Of a DNA stretch of 49,097 bases, positions 9,001 through 19,190 are shown piece by piece. Location: NCBI GenBank assembly GCA_009746045.1, contig RPFO01002041.1, positions 22,501 to 71,597 on the forward strand, in the 5' to 3' direction. How positions within the stretch are numbered: the stretch's first letter is position 1; the number at the start of each line of letters is the position of its first letter. This DNA is from Mesostigma viride (Eukaryota; Streptophyta; Mesostigmatophyceae; Mesostigmatales; Mesostigmataceae). The notes beneath the pieces were generated by a model that made no database searches, was not told the origin of the DNA, and worked only from the letters and a program-made list of their open reading frames with translations. The position numbers were made by a program, and so were the translations under genes.

Positions 9001-11355
9001 TCTGCCTGTCCTATTTGATATGGTTATGAAAATCCATGTCAAAGAGCTGGTTATATACCCTTTGATATGGTTATGAAAATCCATGTCAAAGAGCTGGTTA
9101 TATACCCTTTGATATGGTTATGAAAATCCATGTCAAAGAGCTGGTTATATACCCTTATATGGTTATGAAAATCCATGTCAAAGAGCTGGTTATATACCCT
9201 TATATGGTTATGAAAATCCATGTCAAAGAGCTGGTTATGTACCCTGCAAAGCTGTAGGAGGTGGGTAAAGCCTACATGCTGCAACTGGGTGCTTGCCTGC
9301 TTGGAGAAGGCGGATGCTGTGGCTGCTGCCATTGCCAGTGTGGAGAATGATAGGAATTGGCAAACTATAAACCGATAGGAATTTGTGGGTTTTGGTGTAG
9401 GACACCGCACGCTTCCCGTCTCTTGGCAATGGCGCGCATGTGCAGGGGGGCCCCTGCTAGCTGGTCGCGCCGTGCTCTCCCACGCGTCATCGCCGCCTGG
9501 TCGTCGTTGCCTTGTTGCACGTGCATCGTGCTGCGCCCCAATAGCTTTGCTGTGCAAGCACTCATGTTTCCAATTGACCCCTCCATCTGATGAACAAGGC
9601 TGCACACCCTGCTAGCCTCCCCATATCCGCCCCTTGTCAGGGCGTCCACCCAGTTGCTATCGCCCTGCCTATACCCCCACCTTGGAAGTCTCCCTCCCCC
9701 ATGCTCACCTGACCACGGACTGCCCCTCCCCTCCCTTTCCCCCTGTCTTCCCCTGGTCATCTTCTTTCTGTCGCCACCTGGTTCCTTTACGACGGCCCCC
9801 ACCCCCCCACCCCCACCGCCACCCCCACGGAATCCATTCAGAGCCACACGGACGAGCTTGCATCCATCATCCGCGGCGCCAACACCGCCAACGGCAATGT
9901 GGCGGCCGCCAGCGCGACGCCCTTTGCCGAACGCAAGCGCCAGAACGTGCGTTACGACACCCTCGCGGAGCTCATCTTCCCCAGCCTGCGCAACTACGCG
10001 CTGGCCAACCAGCTCGCGCCACCCGGCGCCAGGCAGGGCCCGCCTGGTGCGGCAGCACCTCCGAGCGGCCTGCCCCGGCCGCCGCCGCTGCAGTCCCAGT
10101 GGGACTCGGGCAAGCTGTCGGCGCTGACATCCGCGTCGGGCGCGGGCATGGCGACCCCTCGCAGCTACACGGAGCTCGTGGCGGGGCTCCAGCAGCCACC
10201 GCAACAGCAGGGCGTGGCGGCGTACAGCATGATGGACGCGAGCATGAGCATTGGGGCGAGGGGCGCGGACGTGATCAGCCTCGCGAGCTCAGGGATGGAC
10301 GGCGGGGGCTCGCTCTGTAGCGGCGAGTCGCAGGCGACGACGTCCGACATGATGACGATGTGTAAGTGGTGCCGTGGTCGGTGATGTGTGGTGTGGTAGC
10401 GCGAGCCAGTGAGAGGGCGCCCTCCCTCGTTGTGTGTCGGGGTTTAAACCGAGTGAGAGGGCGCCCTCCCTCGTTGTGTATCGGGGTTTAAAGCGAGTGA
10501 GAGGGCGCCCTCCCTCGTTGTGTATCGGGGTGTAAAGCGAGTGAGAGGGCGCCCTCCCTCGTTGTGTATCGGGGTTTAAAGCGAGTGAGAGGGCGCCCTC
10601 CCTCGTTGTGTATCGGGGTTTAAAGCGAGTGAGAGGGCGCCCTCCCTCGTGTGTCGGGTTCAAAGCGAGTGAGAGGGCGCCCTCCCTCGTTGTGTGTCGG
10701 GCTTTAAAGCGAGTGAGAGGGCGCCCGCCCTGGTTGTGTGTCGGGGTTTAAAGCTAGTGAGAGGGTGCCCTCCCTGGTTGTGTCTCGGGGTTTAAAGCCA
10801 GTGAGAGGGCGCCCTCCCTCGTTGGGTCTCGGGGTTTAAAGTTCCTGAAATTTGTACCCACTTAAGACAGTCACGTGTTTCAATCTAATTTTTATGACAT
10901 GTGTGTAAATCTATTACCGTGAAGATGTGTTTCTCTGATGGTGTTGTTGATTGAAGCTTGTGCGGCGACTTGTTGTCACGTCGCTAGAGAGGAATCTGTA
11001 TGGTTGGCTGCATGGTCTTGGCGCTGCTTGGTTGTGGCCGTGCGCGCTATCCCTTGTTTTTTGTGCGCTCTATCCCAATTCCCGACTCACGTTCCTGTGG
11101 TCGTCTATTGTCCGTCTGCCCCGACCTTCTGTCTTTCGTTTTCTCTCTCGTCTACTGCGACCGCGGTTGTCATGCGGGCGATGGTTGCGGCGTGCGGCAG
11201 ATAACAAGCGCAAGCCGGTCGAGAGCCCCTTCCTGCAGAGCCTACCCAGCAAGATGACGGCGCTGGAGGTGTTCCAGCGGGGGCAGGTCTTGGCCGGGAA
11301 CATGGGGGTTGGCGTCGGTGTGGGCCTGGGCGACATCCGTAGCCTAGAGTACTAG
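6030..11355 (+). CDS. WRC-domain (growth-regulating-factor-like) putative transcription regulator, multi-exon
   Basis: The proposed exons are 6030-6419, 6608-6735, 6925-7482, 8403-8865, 9842-10361 and 11201-11355. All have GT/AG borders, and the phases agree throughout, giving 2,214 nt and 737 residues. An optional 78-nt exon (6478-6555) also keeps the frame, but its donor is weak. The N-terminus holds a WRC domain with C24, C34, C45 and H48 (C-X9-C-X10-C-X2-H), followed by a basic HRGQHRSKK stretch that suits nuclear import and DNA contact. The rest is long, rich in Ser, Gly, Ala and Gln, and probably disordered, as expected of an activator region. The QLQ domain of canonical plant GRFs is not visible, so it may be a WRC-only regulator. 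It ends GDIRSLEY. Function in transcription is inferred from the family. Confidence 0.85.
8226..8258 (+). repeat. Hairpin module, degenerate copy
   Basis: The sequence gggttaatgctccgtggctc followed by cccaacaggtccgcg matches the module found at 21,799 and twice near 24.4 kb, with loss of pairing in the right arm. It lies in the third intron of the WRC gene. It is listed because it ties this intron to the repeat family further downstream. Confidence 0.5.
9017..9244 (+). repeat. 47-bp intronic tandem repeat, about five copies
   Basis: The unit begins gatatggttatgaaaatcc, and copies start at 9,017, 9,064 and 9,111. The last two units are about 2-4 bp shorter. Each unit contains the inverted pair TTTGATATGG and CCATGTCAAA, so it could form a small hairpin. 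It lies in the intron between the fourth and fifth WRC exons (8,866-9,841). Confidence 0.9.
10397..10843 (+). repeat. 44-bp GC-rich minisatellite next to a splice donor, about ten copies
   Basis: The unit is gcgagtgagagggcgccctc, then cctcgttgtgtatcgggg, then tttaaa, repeated with a 44-bp period. Each unit contains the perfect palindrome GAGGGCGCCCTC. The array starts about 35 bp after the splice donor at 10,362 and fills roughly half of the last WRC intron. Unit variants such as gtgtctcgg lie at the distal end, suggesting older copies there. Confidence 0.92.
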
Positions 11356-12053
11356 AATTCGGGGTTATTATATAGTATAGTTGCCGAAGGGGCTGCCTTG
11401 CGAAGCCATAACTTGGAACGAGTATCGGTGTCCGAGGGCCGCTTTGGTTCCTGTACAAGCACCGTGCTACCCTCGTTGGTACCTGTTCCTGGAACACAAC
11501 AGGGCGGGTAGTTTTAGCTACCATTCGGGAACCCGAAAGAGAAGTGTTACCTTTTATAAGACTGTGTGCCTCGTGGCCGGCATGACCAGTGATGTCCGCC
11601 AAGGGCAAAACCACGACCACATTGTGTCGCAACAGGCACATTCACGCCCGTTGCTGTGGGTATGCTGGGGGCTCCCACGCCTCGCTGCCCCGCTGCTGCG
11701 GTCCGTTGCATGTGCAGCGAGGCCTGGTGCCTTCTGAGTGTCGATATTGAGGAAAAAGGGGCAGGGGCTTGGGCGTTCCTGCATGGGGTCCAGCGATCGC
11801 TCACAGAGATGTCCAGCTAGTTTTCTTTTAGGTGGCCAACCTGGTTGCAGTTATTCTTGGATTTTGAGGGCCCTGCCTTTCCTGGGATTGCCCCATGGCA
11901 GTTGCAAGTTTTTGTGTAATTAGGGCTGGCAGCTTTTCTGGGTGTATGTAGTGTTTTGTATAGTGATATGTGGTGCTCTAGTCCTGGCCTCCTGTTAGTC
12001 AGATAATGTGTTCAGCGTCTGCCATTTTTCGAAGGCCCCGTTTTTTTTTTTTT
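11356..12053 (+). other. Downstream of WRC gene, probable 3' UTR then intergenic
   Basis: Nothing protein-like follows the stop codon. The stretch presumably contains the 3' UTR and polyadenylation site, but I recognise no decisive signal. It ends in a T-run just before a palindrome. Confidence 0.35.
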
Positions 12054-12077
12054 TACAACGCGATACATCGCGTTGTA
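12054..12077. repeat. Perfect palindrome, 11-bp arms, after a T-run
   Basis: The arms TACAACGCGAT and ATCGCGTTGTA are separated by two bases. A degenerate second copy (aatgtgatgtatcgtgttgtaa) follows at about 12,085-12,106. A related palindrome lies at 13,434-13,455. The role is unknown, and terminal structure of a DNA transposon is one possibility. Confidence 0.75.
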
Positions 12078-12650
12078 GGGTTAGAATGTGATGTATCGTG
12101 TTGTAATCTGACACGCAGACACCTGGTAGATACGAGATTTTCAGTCTAAAACTTGGTGGACGGACTCCTTACATCCTGTAGAATTCAAGAAAAAATCCCG
12201 GTATTTTTTCAACTTTTTGTTGTGACAGCTGCCAACAAACATGCACCACTGAAATCAGGCTTTGTACGCGGGACGAAGGTGAAGACGCCGGCGATGGCGG
12301 CAGGTAGATCTCGCCAGTTTTCACGTGAATTTCATTGGCTGTAAGGTGGCATGCCCGCGATGATGTGCTTGCAGATTGATAATAAGGTTTGTACGAGTTT
12401 GTCTAGGTTCTGGGGCAAAGGAAGGAATTAATTAAGAACATAACTCCGTTGGGAATAGACATAATACAAATCCCTGATCAGAATAATACAAATCCCTGAG
12501 AAGGGGCATATGCTTTTATACAGTCTGGGCTACAGCCTGCAGGTGGGCGATGTAAACAGCGCCACCTACTCTGGGTGCACGATCGAGGTGCACCTGCACC
12601 ACCATGATGTATCCGCATGCATACCCTAGAAGGCCTGGCATGGGGTGGAA

Positions 12651-13076
12651 GATGATTATGGCTATAGGCAGTAGAAGTGGAAGATGATTATTCTGATGTG
12701 GCACGCCGCAAAGGTGAAAACCATTTGCGTTCAGTGCCGGTCCGCGGAAAACGCGGAAAAACGCGATCTGCAAATGAATCCAGGCCGGAATCGAACTGGG
12801 GACCTCTCGCACAAATTTTGCTGACTATAGGACGAACGTCTCCGGATCCTAGGGCATCGCGCCAACTGACACCTACAGTCATCCGCAAAAGTTCTCCTTT
12901 CCGGGGAGTGATGCAAGCCTTTCGGATTTGGTACTAGATAAATCAATTGAGATCTGTGTGTATAGGAGTACTACACACGTGTCTGCACTCGAGACTTGTT
13001 CAGTCTCGAAACGTGAGACGGGCTGAACACGGCTGGATGATTATGGCTATAGGCAGTAGAAGTGGAAGATGATTAT
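12651..13076. mobile_element. 344-bp insert between perfect 41-bp direct repeats
   Basis: The same 41 bp (starting gatgattatggctataggc) occurs at 12,651-12,691 and 13,036-13,076. Between them lies a unique segment containing a tRNA-like sequence. The structure resembles a retroposed or duplicated insert with a long target duplication. However, 41 bp is long for a SINE, and the repeat itself contains gaagatgattat twice. A simple tandem duplication is the alternative. Confidence 0.45.
12780..12848 (-). pseudogene. tRNA-like relic (possible SINE head)
   Basis: The minus strand reads GTGCGAGAGGTCCCC and AGTTCGATTCCGGCC, the T-arm and upstream region typical of plant tRNA-Pro. ATCCGGA near 12,848 can pair with CCTGGAT at the other end through most positions. 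The T-stem has mismatches, the D-arm is not recognisable and the anticodon loop is degraded, so it is not a working tRNA. It may be a pseudogene or part of a tRNA-derived SINE. Confidence 0.35.
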
Positions 13077-13083
13077 GGCTAGG

Positions 13084-13430
13084 CGCATGCTTTCGGCCCC
13101 AACCCTTCAATGTCGACAACCACGACTGGACGTACCAACATGGCCCCGAGCACTGCCTTGCACTGCATATCTTCTACGGGCCGGACTCACAACGCCCTCG
13201 CTTTATGAGCTGTGCCTCAATCTCGACAGCCTCAACTGCCTCATCCACCAGACGGCACCTGACCGGGCGGTTCGCCGCTGCGCACCGGCTTTCTGTTCGG
13301 TTTCCCCCAGCCACCCCAACTCCAGCACATCATTCTCTCGGCTCTTTCCTGACGCCCTCTGACGGTGAGATCTGGGCTCCTTCCATTTCCACATCCACCT
13401 TCCGCTCCCTCCTTAACCCGTGTTTTTTTA
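13084..13430 (+). pseudogene. Possible decayed exon, unidentified
   Basis: The three plus frames carry protein-like segments that would need frame shifts to join (FNVDNHDWTYQHGPEH, then LNLDSLNCLIHQTAPDRAVR, then FGFPQPPQLQHIILSAL). GC content is higher than in the flanks. I do not recognise the protein. It ends just before a palindrome. Confidence 0.2.
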
Positions 13431-13433
13431 ATT

Positions 13434-13455
13434 AGAACGCGATATATCGCGTTGT
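13434..13455. repeat. Palindrome related to the one at 12,054
   Basis: The core AACGCGATATATCGCGTT is an 18-bp perfect palindrome, preceded by a T-run and followed by GTAAGC and another T-run. It shares ACGCGATAYATCGCGTTGTA with the site at 12,054. Confidence 0.7.
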
Positions 13456-14308
13456 AAGCTTTTTTTAGAACGCGTATAGCACCTAAGGAATTTTTTTTTC
13501 ATGGTCATGTATATACTTTCCTGAAAGCCCATAAATCAAAGGATTTTTTGAGCTACTCAGACCTACAACATGCGCTAGAATTCATTAGAGAGATACACTG
13601 GTTTGAATACAGGGGGGTCTGACCATGACCGCGATTTGTTGACCCTAGGTCACAAGTCATGTGCTTATTCACAATTAAATGGTTCATGAAAAAAATCTGG
13701 AGCTTCTTGCACGAGCTATGGGCAACATATGCAGGCTTTGTGGAACAAAACTCAGGCCCATTGGGCCACTAGCGGAGCTAATTTTTCATCAGCATCACAA
13801 ACACGATGCAGTACAACGCAGTGGGAAAAATGAGAGCCCTTCACAACATGACGCAACGACACGAGCCGGGCCATAAACGGGCCATAGTGAGCTTGGAGGG
13901 TCAAAACGTTGAAAATAGGTGTTGTACAAGTTATACAGCATCAAACATGCATCAAACATCATGACTGGATGACCTAATATGACTGAATCAGGCAGCCATA
14001 GCCAAAGCATCATCCACTCTCACAACGTGTTGAGCACATGCCTCGTGGGAACGGATCGGAGATGCCGGGTTTTCATTCCATAACGCGTGCAATACTGAAA
14101 GAAAGAGGCACGTGTAATGCAAGGCTTGGATAGGTTGAGTGATCCATGAGCTTACATGCAGGCAAAGATGACGCTGGAATGCATGCTAGCAAATGGTGGC
14201 AAGATGCTAACAACACATGATTCTACACCATGATTATGGGCACCTAGCTGATCTTCTTGCACAATCAACGCAGTATAAACCATCAACATCCAATCCTCAC
14301 GATATTAA
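13456..14308. other. AT-rich intergenic stretch, no gene seen
   Basis: No exon, RNA gene or repeat stands out between the palindrome and the start of the long LINE copy. Confidence 0.4.
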
Positions 14309-14596
14309 ATTAAATTAAATTATAACATGCCTCCGTTGGGAGATCATGTAGCACATATTCCTTGACGCTTTACGCCAAAAGCAGAAAGAACTCGGTTTAC
14401 GGTGTGGCGAGCTATGGATGCCGAGAATGCTCATAACTTTTACATCCGGGCATGAAATTTGGTCGGGTAAATTGCAGTAGAAGCGTCTTTTGATGACGAA
14501 CACGATGATATAATTTTCAGCCGCCATCGCCCAAGATTTAGCGCAATATCAAAAAACTCAGCACAGGCAGGGTTCGTATTTTTCCCGGAACCAGCT

Positions 14597-15934
14597 ATGG
14601 CAGAAACTCCGTCAACCGCCTCGATCCCATACTCTCTCCGAGGGGGAGGCTTCAGCGCCCAACACGATTACGCAACTAATTGCAGATGCGGAAACCATTG
14701 CGACGCAGCCCCCGGCCAGAGAGGCAGCCATTACCGCCTCCTCCAAGCGGCTTTGCGTCACCCCAGCCGACGAGATGGATCGCCAGATCCCTCTGCCATC
14801 GTCTAGCGAGGACACCCCCATTGACGACGCCACCGACGACGCTACCGACGACGCTGAGTTCGACCCAGCATCCTTCATGCCTGGCCAGGTTGTCGACGAG
14901 CACCGGTTCTTTTCACTTACCGCCGAGCAGGCGCAGGCTATCCTGCACCACCTGCACGCCAACGGCAAGGAGATATATTTTCCTCGCACGTCTGGCGGGA
15001 CCATTCCAGTGGACGAGCTCGACGAGTTGGACGAGCCACAGCTTCGACTTTCTGTTTTCTTGAGCCACGCGCAGGCCCCTTGCCTCCGGGCACTCTTTGC
15101 CGCTTTCGAGGACGCCGAGCACGGCACCGCCAACACCCCCGATGCTTCCCCGGAAGCAGACCTGCACAAGCTCAATAAGAAAGTCGCAGACATGGCTGCC
15201 CAACTCGGCCTTGTCCACCGCTATCCGTCAAGACACTGCTGAGCTCCACTCCAGCATTGCCGAGGTCAAGGCCGCCCTGACCATCCTGCCCCAGCCAGCC
15301 GCCCCCGCATGACCGGCCACCAGCTACGCTAACATGGTTAAACAGACGGACATTGCCAACCTGATGAAGGATGCCGCACGCAGGGGGGCTGCAGCCCACA
15401 AGACTGCTAGCTGTCGAGGAGGACCAGCGCTCACGCAGTATAGTGGTCCGGTATTTCCAGGTCGCGCAGCAGCCAGAAACGGACCTGATGCTAGCGCAAC
15501 GCCTGTATCACAGCCTCATCGTGGGCCGGCTGCATCTGGGCAACGAACGCATCCGCATTGAGTCGGCAGCCTGGATGGCGGGCCAGCCTGGCCCCATCCG
15601 GGTGACCTTCGCGAATGTGGCCAGCAAGGTGAAGGTACTCCAGGCCCGCAAGCTCCTAGGCGGGAGAAACGCGCCGAGCCTCGACGACCTCCTCTCCCCG
15701 GCCCAGCTAGTCATCAAGAACGGTCTGCTGGGCAGCGACGTGGCGATCAAGGCCAGGCATGAAGGCCAGAAGGTCTACGTCCGCCTCGTCCACGACACCC
15801 CCGTGCTCTTCATCAACGGCAAGCGCACGGATGTGCAGGCTCCTAACAAGCGGCACGAGCCGGGCCGTACCAGGCCCGCCCCAGCTGTGTCATCATCGTC
15901 TACGCACGTCCCGGGTATGCCTGGCGCCCGGTAA
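14597..15934 (+). pseudogene. LINE ORF1 (putative RNA-binding protein), frame-broken
   Basis: The start is MAETPSTASIPYSL. After a frame change the chain continues with an acidic segment (DDATDDATDDAEFD), then VVDEHRFFSLTAEQAQAILHHL, and a predicted helical stretch LHKLNKKVADMAAQLG. After further breaks near 15,210 and 15,310 come VKQTDIANLM, SIVVRYFQVAQQPETDLML and GQKVYVRLVHDTPVLFING. The same second half exists in the copy at 1.1-2.1 kb. Binding of the element's RNA is inferred from the position of ORF1 in such LINEs. Confidence 0.7.
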
Positions 15935-16699
15935 GGGCACACCCTCGCGGCCTCGCGGTACATTAGGCTTTGCATGGGCATACAAGCCCCATAACAAGAA
16001 GTTTTCCATCCTCATGTCGCACCGTGCGAGCATGATTATGTAGGATGCAAGGTCGCCAGGCACGCCACGGTCAACCTTCCCGCCAATTTACCAGCCACAC
16101 ACGCCTCTTGGCCCGCCTTGAGCGGGACGAGGCCCTGTCGACACGCCGGCGACCCCAGCCATGCAGCTAGGACGGAGACGACGCATATCCGCCCTGAAAG
16201 AAAGACTCTATGCGTTGACAAGCATTAACCCCAATCGCCACCCCCCCCCCCCCCCCCCCCCCCCCACCACCACCACCACCTCCAGCACTACCCTTCTCCA
16301 CCCCCACCCCCACCCCCACCACCCCGCTAATAGGGCAACGGCCCATTCTTGGTATTGCAAGCTTTAATGTGCACACCCTCCCTGCAGATCCTTCTACGAG
16401 CGGCGGCACCCCAGCACGCCAACGCGTCAACGAGCTGATCGCCTTGTGCGCGGACAACAAGATCGCCGTCCTCGGGGTCCAGGAGCACCGACGCACCGTT
16501 GACCCTCAGCACGGGGTCAACGGTTTGCTGGTCGACGACCTGCGTGCGGGCTGGCGGTTCCACTATGGTGGCGGCGACGCGCCGGGCCAAGGTGGTGTGG
16601 GCCTCTTGTGCTCGCCGGCAGCATCAGAGCAGCTCCAGTCCATCGTGCTGCGGTCCCCGCGTGTGCTAGTGGCCACTTTTTCGGCCACTGAGGGTCATT

Positions 16700-18002
16700 C
16701 CGGGTTGGTCAGTACGCCGTACGGAGCCGCAAAAATACGGGAAAACGTACAGTGAAGGCCTCCGCCGTATATACGCGTACTTTACTTCAGAATACGCGGT
16801 TTGGACTTAGAATTTTTCGGGGGTACCAGCGGGCAGCGGGCACTGGCGCGGTGCCCAGGTTCTGGGCGCGGCGCGTTCACTGCACATTTGAGATTTTTAC
16901 TACTAGAAGTAGATGCGTACAGTTCTTTCCATAAAGCGCAAGCCTTGCAAAATCTTTGGCCGGTAGGAGACAGCTAGGACTAGGTACATACATAACGCAT
17001 AATGCCAGCAAATGCCAGCTGTGCTACTGACGGTGTAATGCAATATAGCGACGACGAGGCCAGTGCGACTGTGCGATAGTGTGCAGCCATTTTCGATTTG
17101 CAGCCATGCCGAAGAAAGGGCCTGAATGGGATTTCGTTGTCGAGAAGAAAGAAGCAGTCACAGATGCTGTTAGTAACACAACGCAGTATGTGTCGAGGAT
17201 GTTCTGCTCATTTTGCAACAAGAACTTCTCCTACAAGGCGGGGCCAATCAGCGTATTCCGAGTCCGTGCACACTTTGCCGGAATCGCAGGGGAAGGGATG
17301 TTACCCTGCGACAAAATTCCACCGAATATCCGGAGCAGGTTTCTCAGGATTGCTAACAACAAGTTGCAGAAGTCAGACGCCAAGAAGCAGCACAATTTGA
17401 ACAGGGCAATGGCGGAGATGGGAGGGGCTGCGCCGGCTGACTTGTCGTCGGTTCCCAGCAAAGGCCAGCTGAGCATCACCAAATGGCTGGTTCCCGTCGA
17501 CGAGAAAGGTGTCCAGCTACTGGCTGCCGAATTTTTTATCGAGAACGGCATTGCCTTCAATGCGGCTGAGAGCGCCTCTTTCAAGCAGATGGTGGCCGGC
17601 ATGATCCAGTACAAAGGAGGGCACGCCACCCCTCCTTCTCGGAGTTGTGTCTTATGTTCTCTCATGCATTATATAGTGGATGGCTTTCCTTACAATCAAT
17701 TAATTAATTGATTCCTTCTTACTATTCCCGTTGCAGCCTGCTCCCCCCTGCATTTAACAAATCATAATCAGATAGGATTCCAGGGCATAATTAAATGGAA
17801 GATGTTAATAAATAAGCATATACACCAATTTCAGTTGCAATAACTGCATGACCATCATCAAGGAGCGTGCTAATTGGGTGACTGACAATTGGACCACAAA
17901 AACTGTCGCGTATTTTACCGCCACGTATTTTACACCCCCCACGTATAATACGCGTATTTTAGGTCCGCGTATTATACCCCGTACCCGTATTTGCCAACCC
18001 GG
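16700..18002 (+). mobile_element. hAT-family DNA transposon remnant, 1,303 bp, nested in the LINE
   Basis: The ends are 9-bp perfect inverted repeats (CCGGGTTGG at both). The right end read inward (GGGTTGGCAAATACGGG) is typical of hAT ends. The 8-bp sequence GGGTCATT flanks it at 16,692-16,699 and 18,003-18,010, the duplication length made by hAT transposases. Subterminal regions are rich in CGTATTTTAC-like and ACGCGTATTTT-like words. Inside is only the N-terminal part of a transposase, so it is a deleted derivative. Deleting it with one GGGTCATT rejoins the LINE endonuclease in frame. Confidence 0.85.
17106..17711 (+). pseudogene. hAT transposase, N-terminal fragment (BED-like zinc finger plus start of catalytic region)
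   Basis: The frame starts MPKKGPEWDF and has the plant hAT BED-type finger, CSFCNKNFS followed by RVRAHFAGIAGEGMLPC. It then has a basic linker and LLAAEFFIENGIAFNAAESA, the usual beginning of the DUF659-like region that follows the finger. The protein stops soon after GHATPPSR, with about 200 residues in all against the 600-800 usual for the family. The RNase-H-like catalytic core and the dimerisation domain are missing. It is a truncated transposase and could at most bind DNA. Confidence 0.75.
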
Positions 18003-18283
18003 GGGTCATTCACACCACACGCTAACCGTTATCGTGGGATATGCACCACATGCGGGTCGAGCTCAGGCGGAACGTGAGGCCTTCTTCGACGCCCTCAAGG
18101 AGGAGGAGGCCAACATCCCAGCTCGGCACTTCCTGGTTATGCTGCTCGACCGCCAACGCCACGCTGCCAGTTGGCACTGGGGGCGCTCAGTATTCCCCAA
18201 CCAACACGACAGCCAACGGTAACACGCCTTTATTTGCGAATCTGCTGGCAGAATCTGCGCTGGTTGCATGCAATGCTTCTTTC

Positions 18284-18987
18284 AGGAGGGGGGACATCCC
18301 CCCCTAAAATCGCGTACATGAGCGTACTCCAGAGTTTGGCCTACCGCGCCGCCCGGCGCCAGCCAAAGTGAAAAGTGCTGGAGTGCACTCAGTCTGTCAA
18401 AAAGCTGCGCCGGACCGACTTGGGAGTGTGCTATACGTGCTACGTACGTGGCTTGTACGACACGTGGCACTTTAATTTTGTAGAATCTCTTATAGTAGAA
18501 GCTCTTAGTAAGCGATAGTATTAGCATATTCTCCAAGAAGTAGAAAAATGACGTCAAGCCGGCGGAAATTCGATGCCTATTGCCTGACGCCAGGTCCGGT
18601 GTCAGAATCAACAACAACAACCTGACGCCTGCCTGAAAGTCGATACTTCTTCCTAGAATCAACCAATACTTGGTAAGCTCTCAGCGTAAGTTGTAAGTAC
18701 AGCAGGGCCGAAGCGGACACCTGCACTTTAAAATCAAACGCCTGACCGAGCTAGCGGGATCACCAGAGCGCACTAGCGCACTCCTTTCCTATTAAAACCA
18801 GGCGCCGGACCGCCAAAAGTTAGCTCCACAAAATTTTTCTTTGCGCCGCCCTAAAATTTTCGACTGGAGTACACTCCGTCGCAAAAATTCTGCCGCCGGA
18901 CACATTTTTGGAGTCCGCTCCACGTTTGGAGGTGCCGCGCCGGACACACGAGTGAGTGTGCTGTTTTGGCTGGATGTCCCCCCTCCT
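18284..18987. mobile_element. 704-bp non-autonomous hAT-like MITE, nested in the LINE
   Basis: The left end AGGAGGGGGGACATCC (18,284-18,299) and the right end GGATGTCCCCCCTCCT (18,972-18,987) are perfect 16-bp inverted repeats. The 8-bp CTTCTTTC occurs at 18,276-18,283 and again at 18,988-18,995 as the target duplication. An 8-bp duplication suggests hAT, with P-like elements the alternative. The interior has repeated GCGCCGGAC and GGAGTG words and no coding capacity. Precise removal restores continuous LINE coding sequence (NASF then ARPAEQLATFF). Confidence 0.88.
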
Positions 18988-19190
18988 CTTCTTTCGCACG
19001 CCCCGCTGAGCAGCTGGCCACCTTTTTTGGGCCGCGTCGGATCGGGTGGTGTGCCTTGACTATGTCTGCGTACGTCGGGCTCAGCGCCCCTCAGTTGTCG
19101 ATGCTCGCGTCCTGCAAGATTCTGTCAGCACGGTGGAATCTGATCATCGTCTCGTGCTCGCTCGCATCAGATTGCGGTTTCCTGGGGTGA

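Larger units (their letters stand above)
16336..19190 (+). pseudogene. LINE APE-type endonuclease, split by two transposons
   Basis: The coding pieces are about 16,336-16,699, 18,003-18,283 and 18,988-19,190. Visible motifs are SFNVHTL (Asn), VLGVQEHRR (Glu), VGYAPHAGR (Tyr) and VESDHRLVLARI (Ser-Asp-His) at the end. The GDFN motif is degraded, with a frame break near 18,140, and another break near 19,045 separates FGPRRIG from LDYVCVRRA. The enzyme would nick target DNA for reverse transcription, but this copy cannot work. Confidence 0.8.

Noticed and set aside
10289-10663. A 124-codon minus-strand frame with a repeated peptide
   Set aside because: It is the translation of the 44-bp intronic minisatellite, antisense to the WRC gene.
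10397-10843. Regular repeats resembling a CRISPR array
   Set aside because: The units are contiguous 44-bp tandem copies with no unique spacers, inside a spliced eukaryotic gene, and no cas genes are present.
12780-12848. A working tRNA-Pro gene
   Set aside because: The T-stem has mismatches, the D-arm cannot be recognised and the anticodon loop is not intact.
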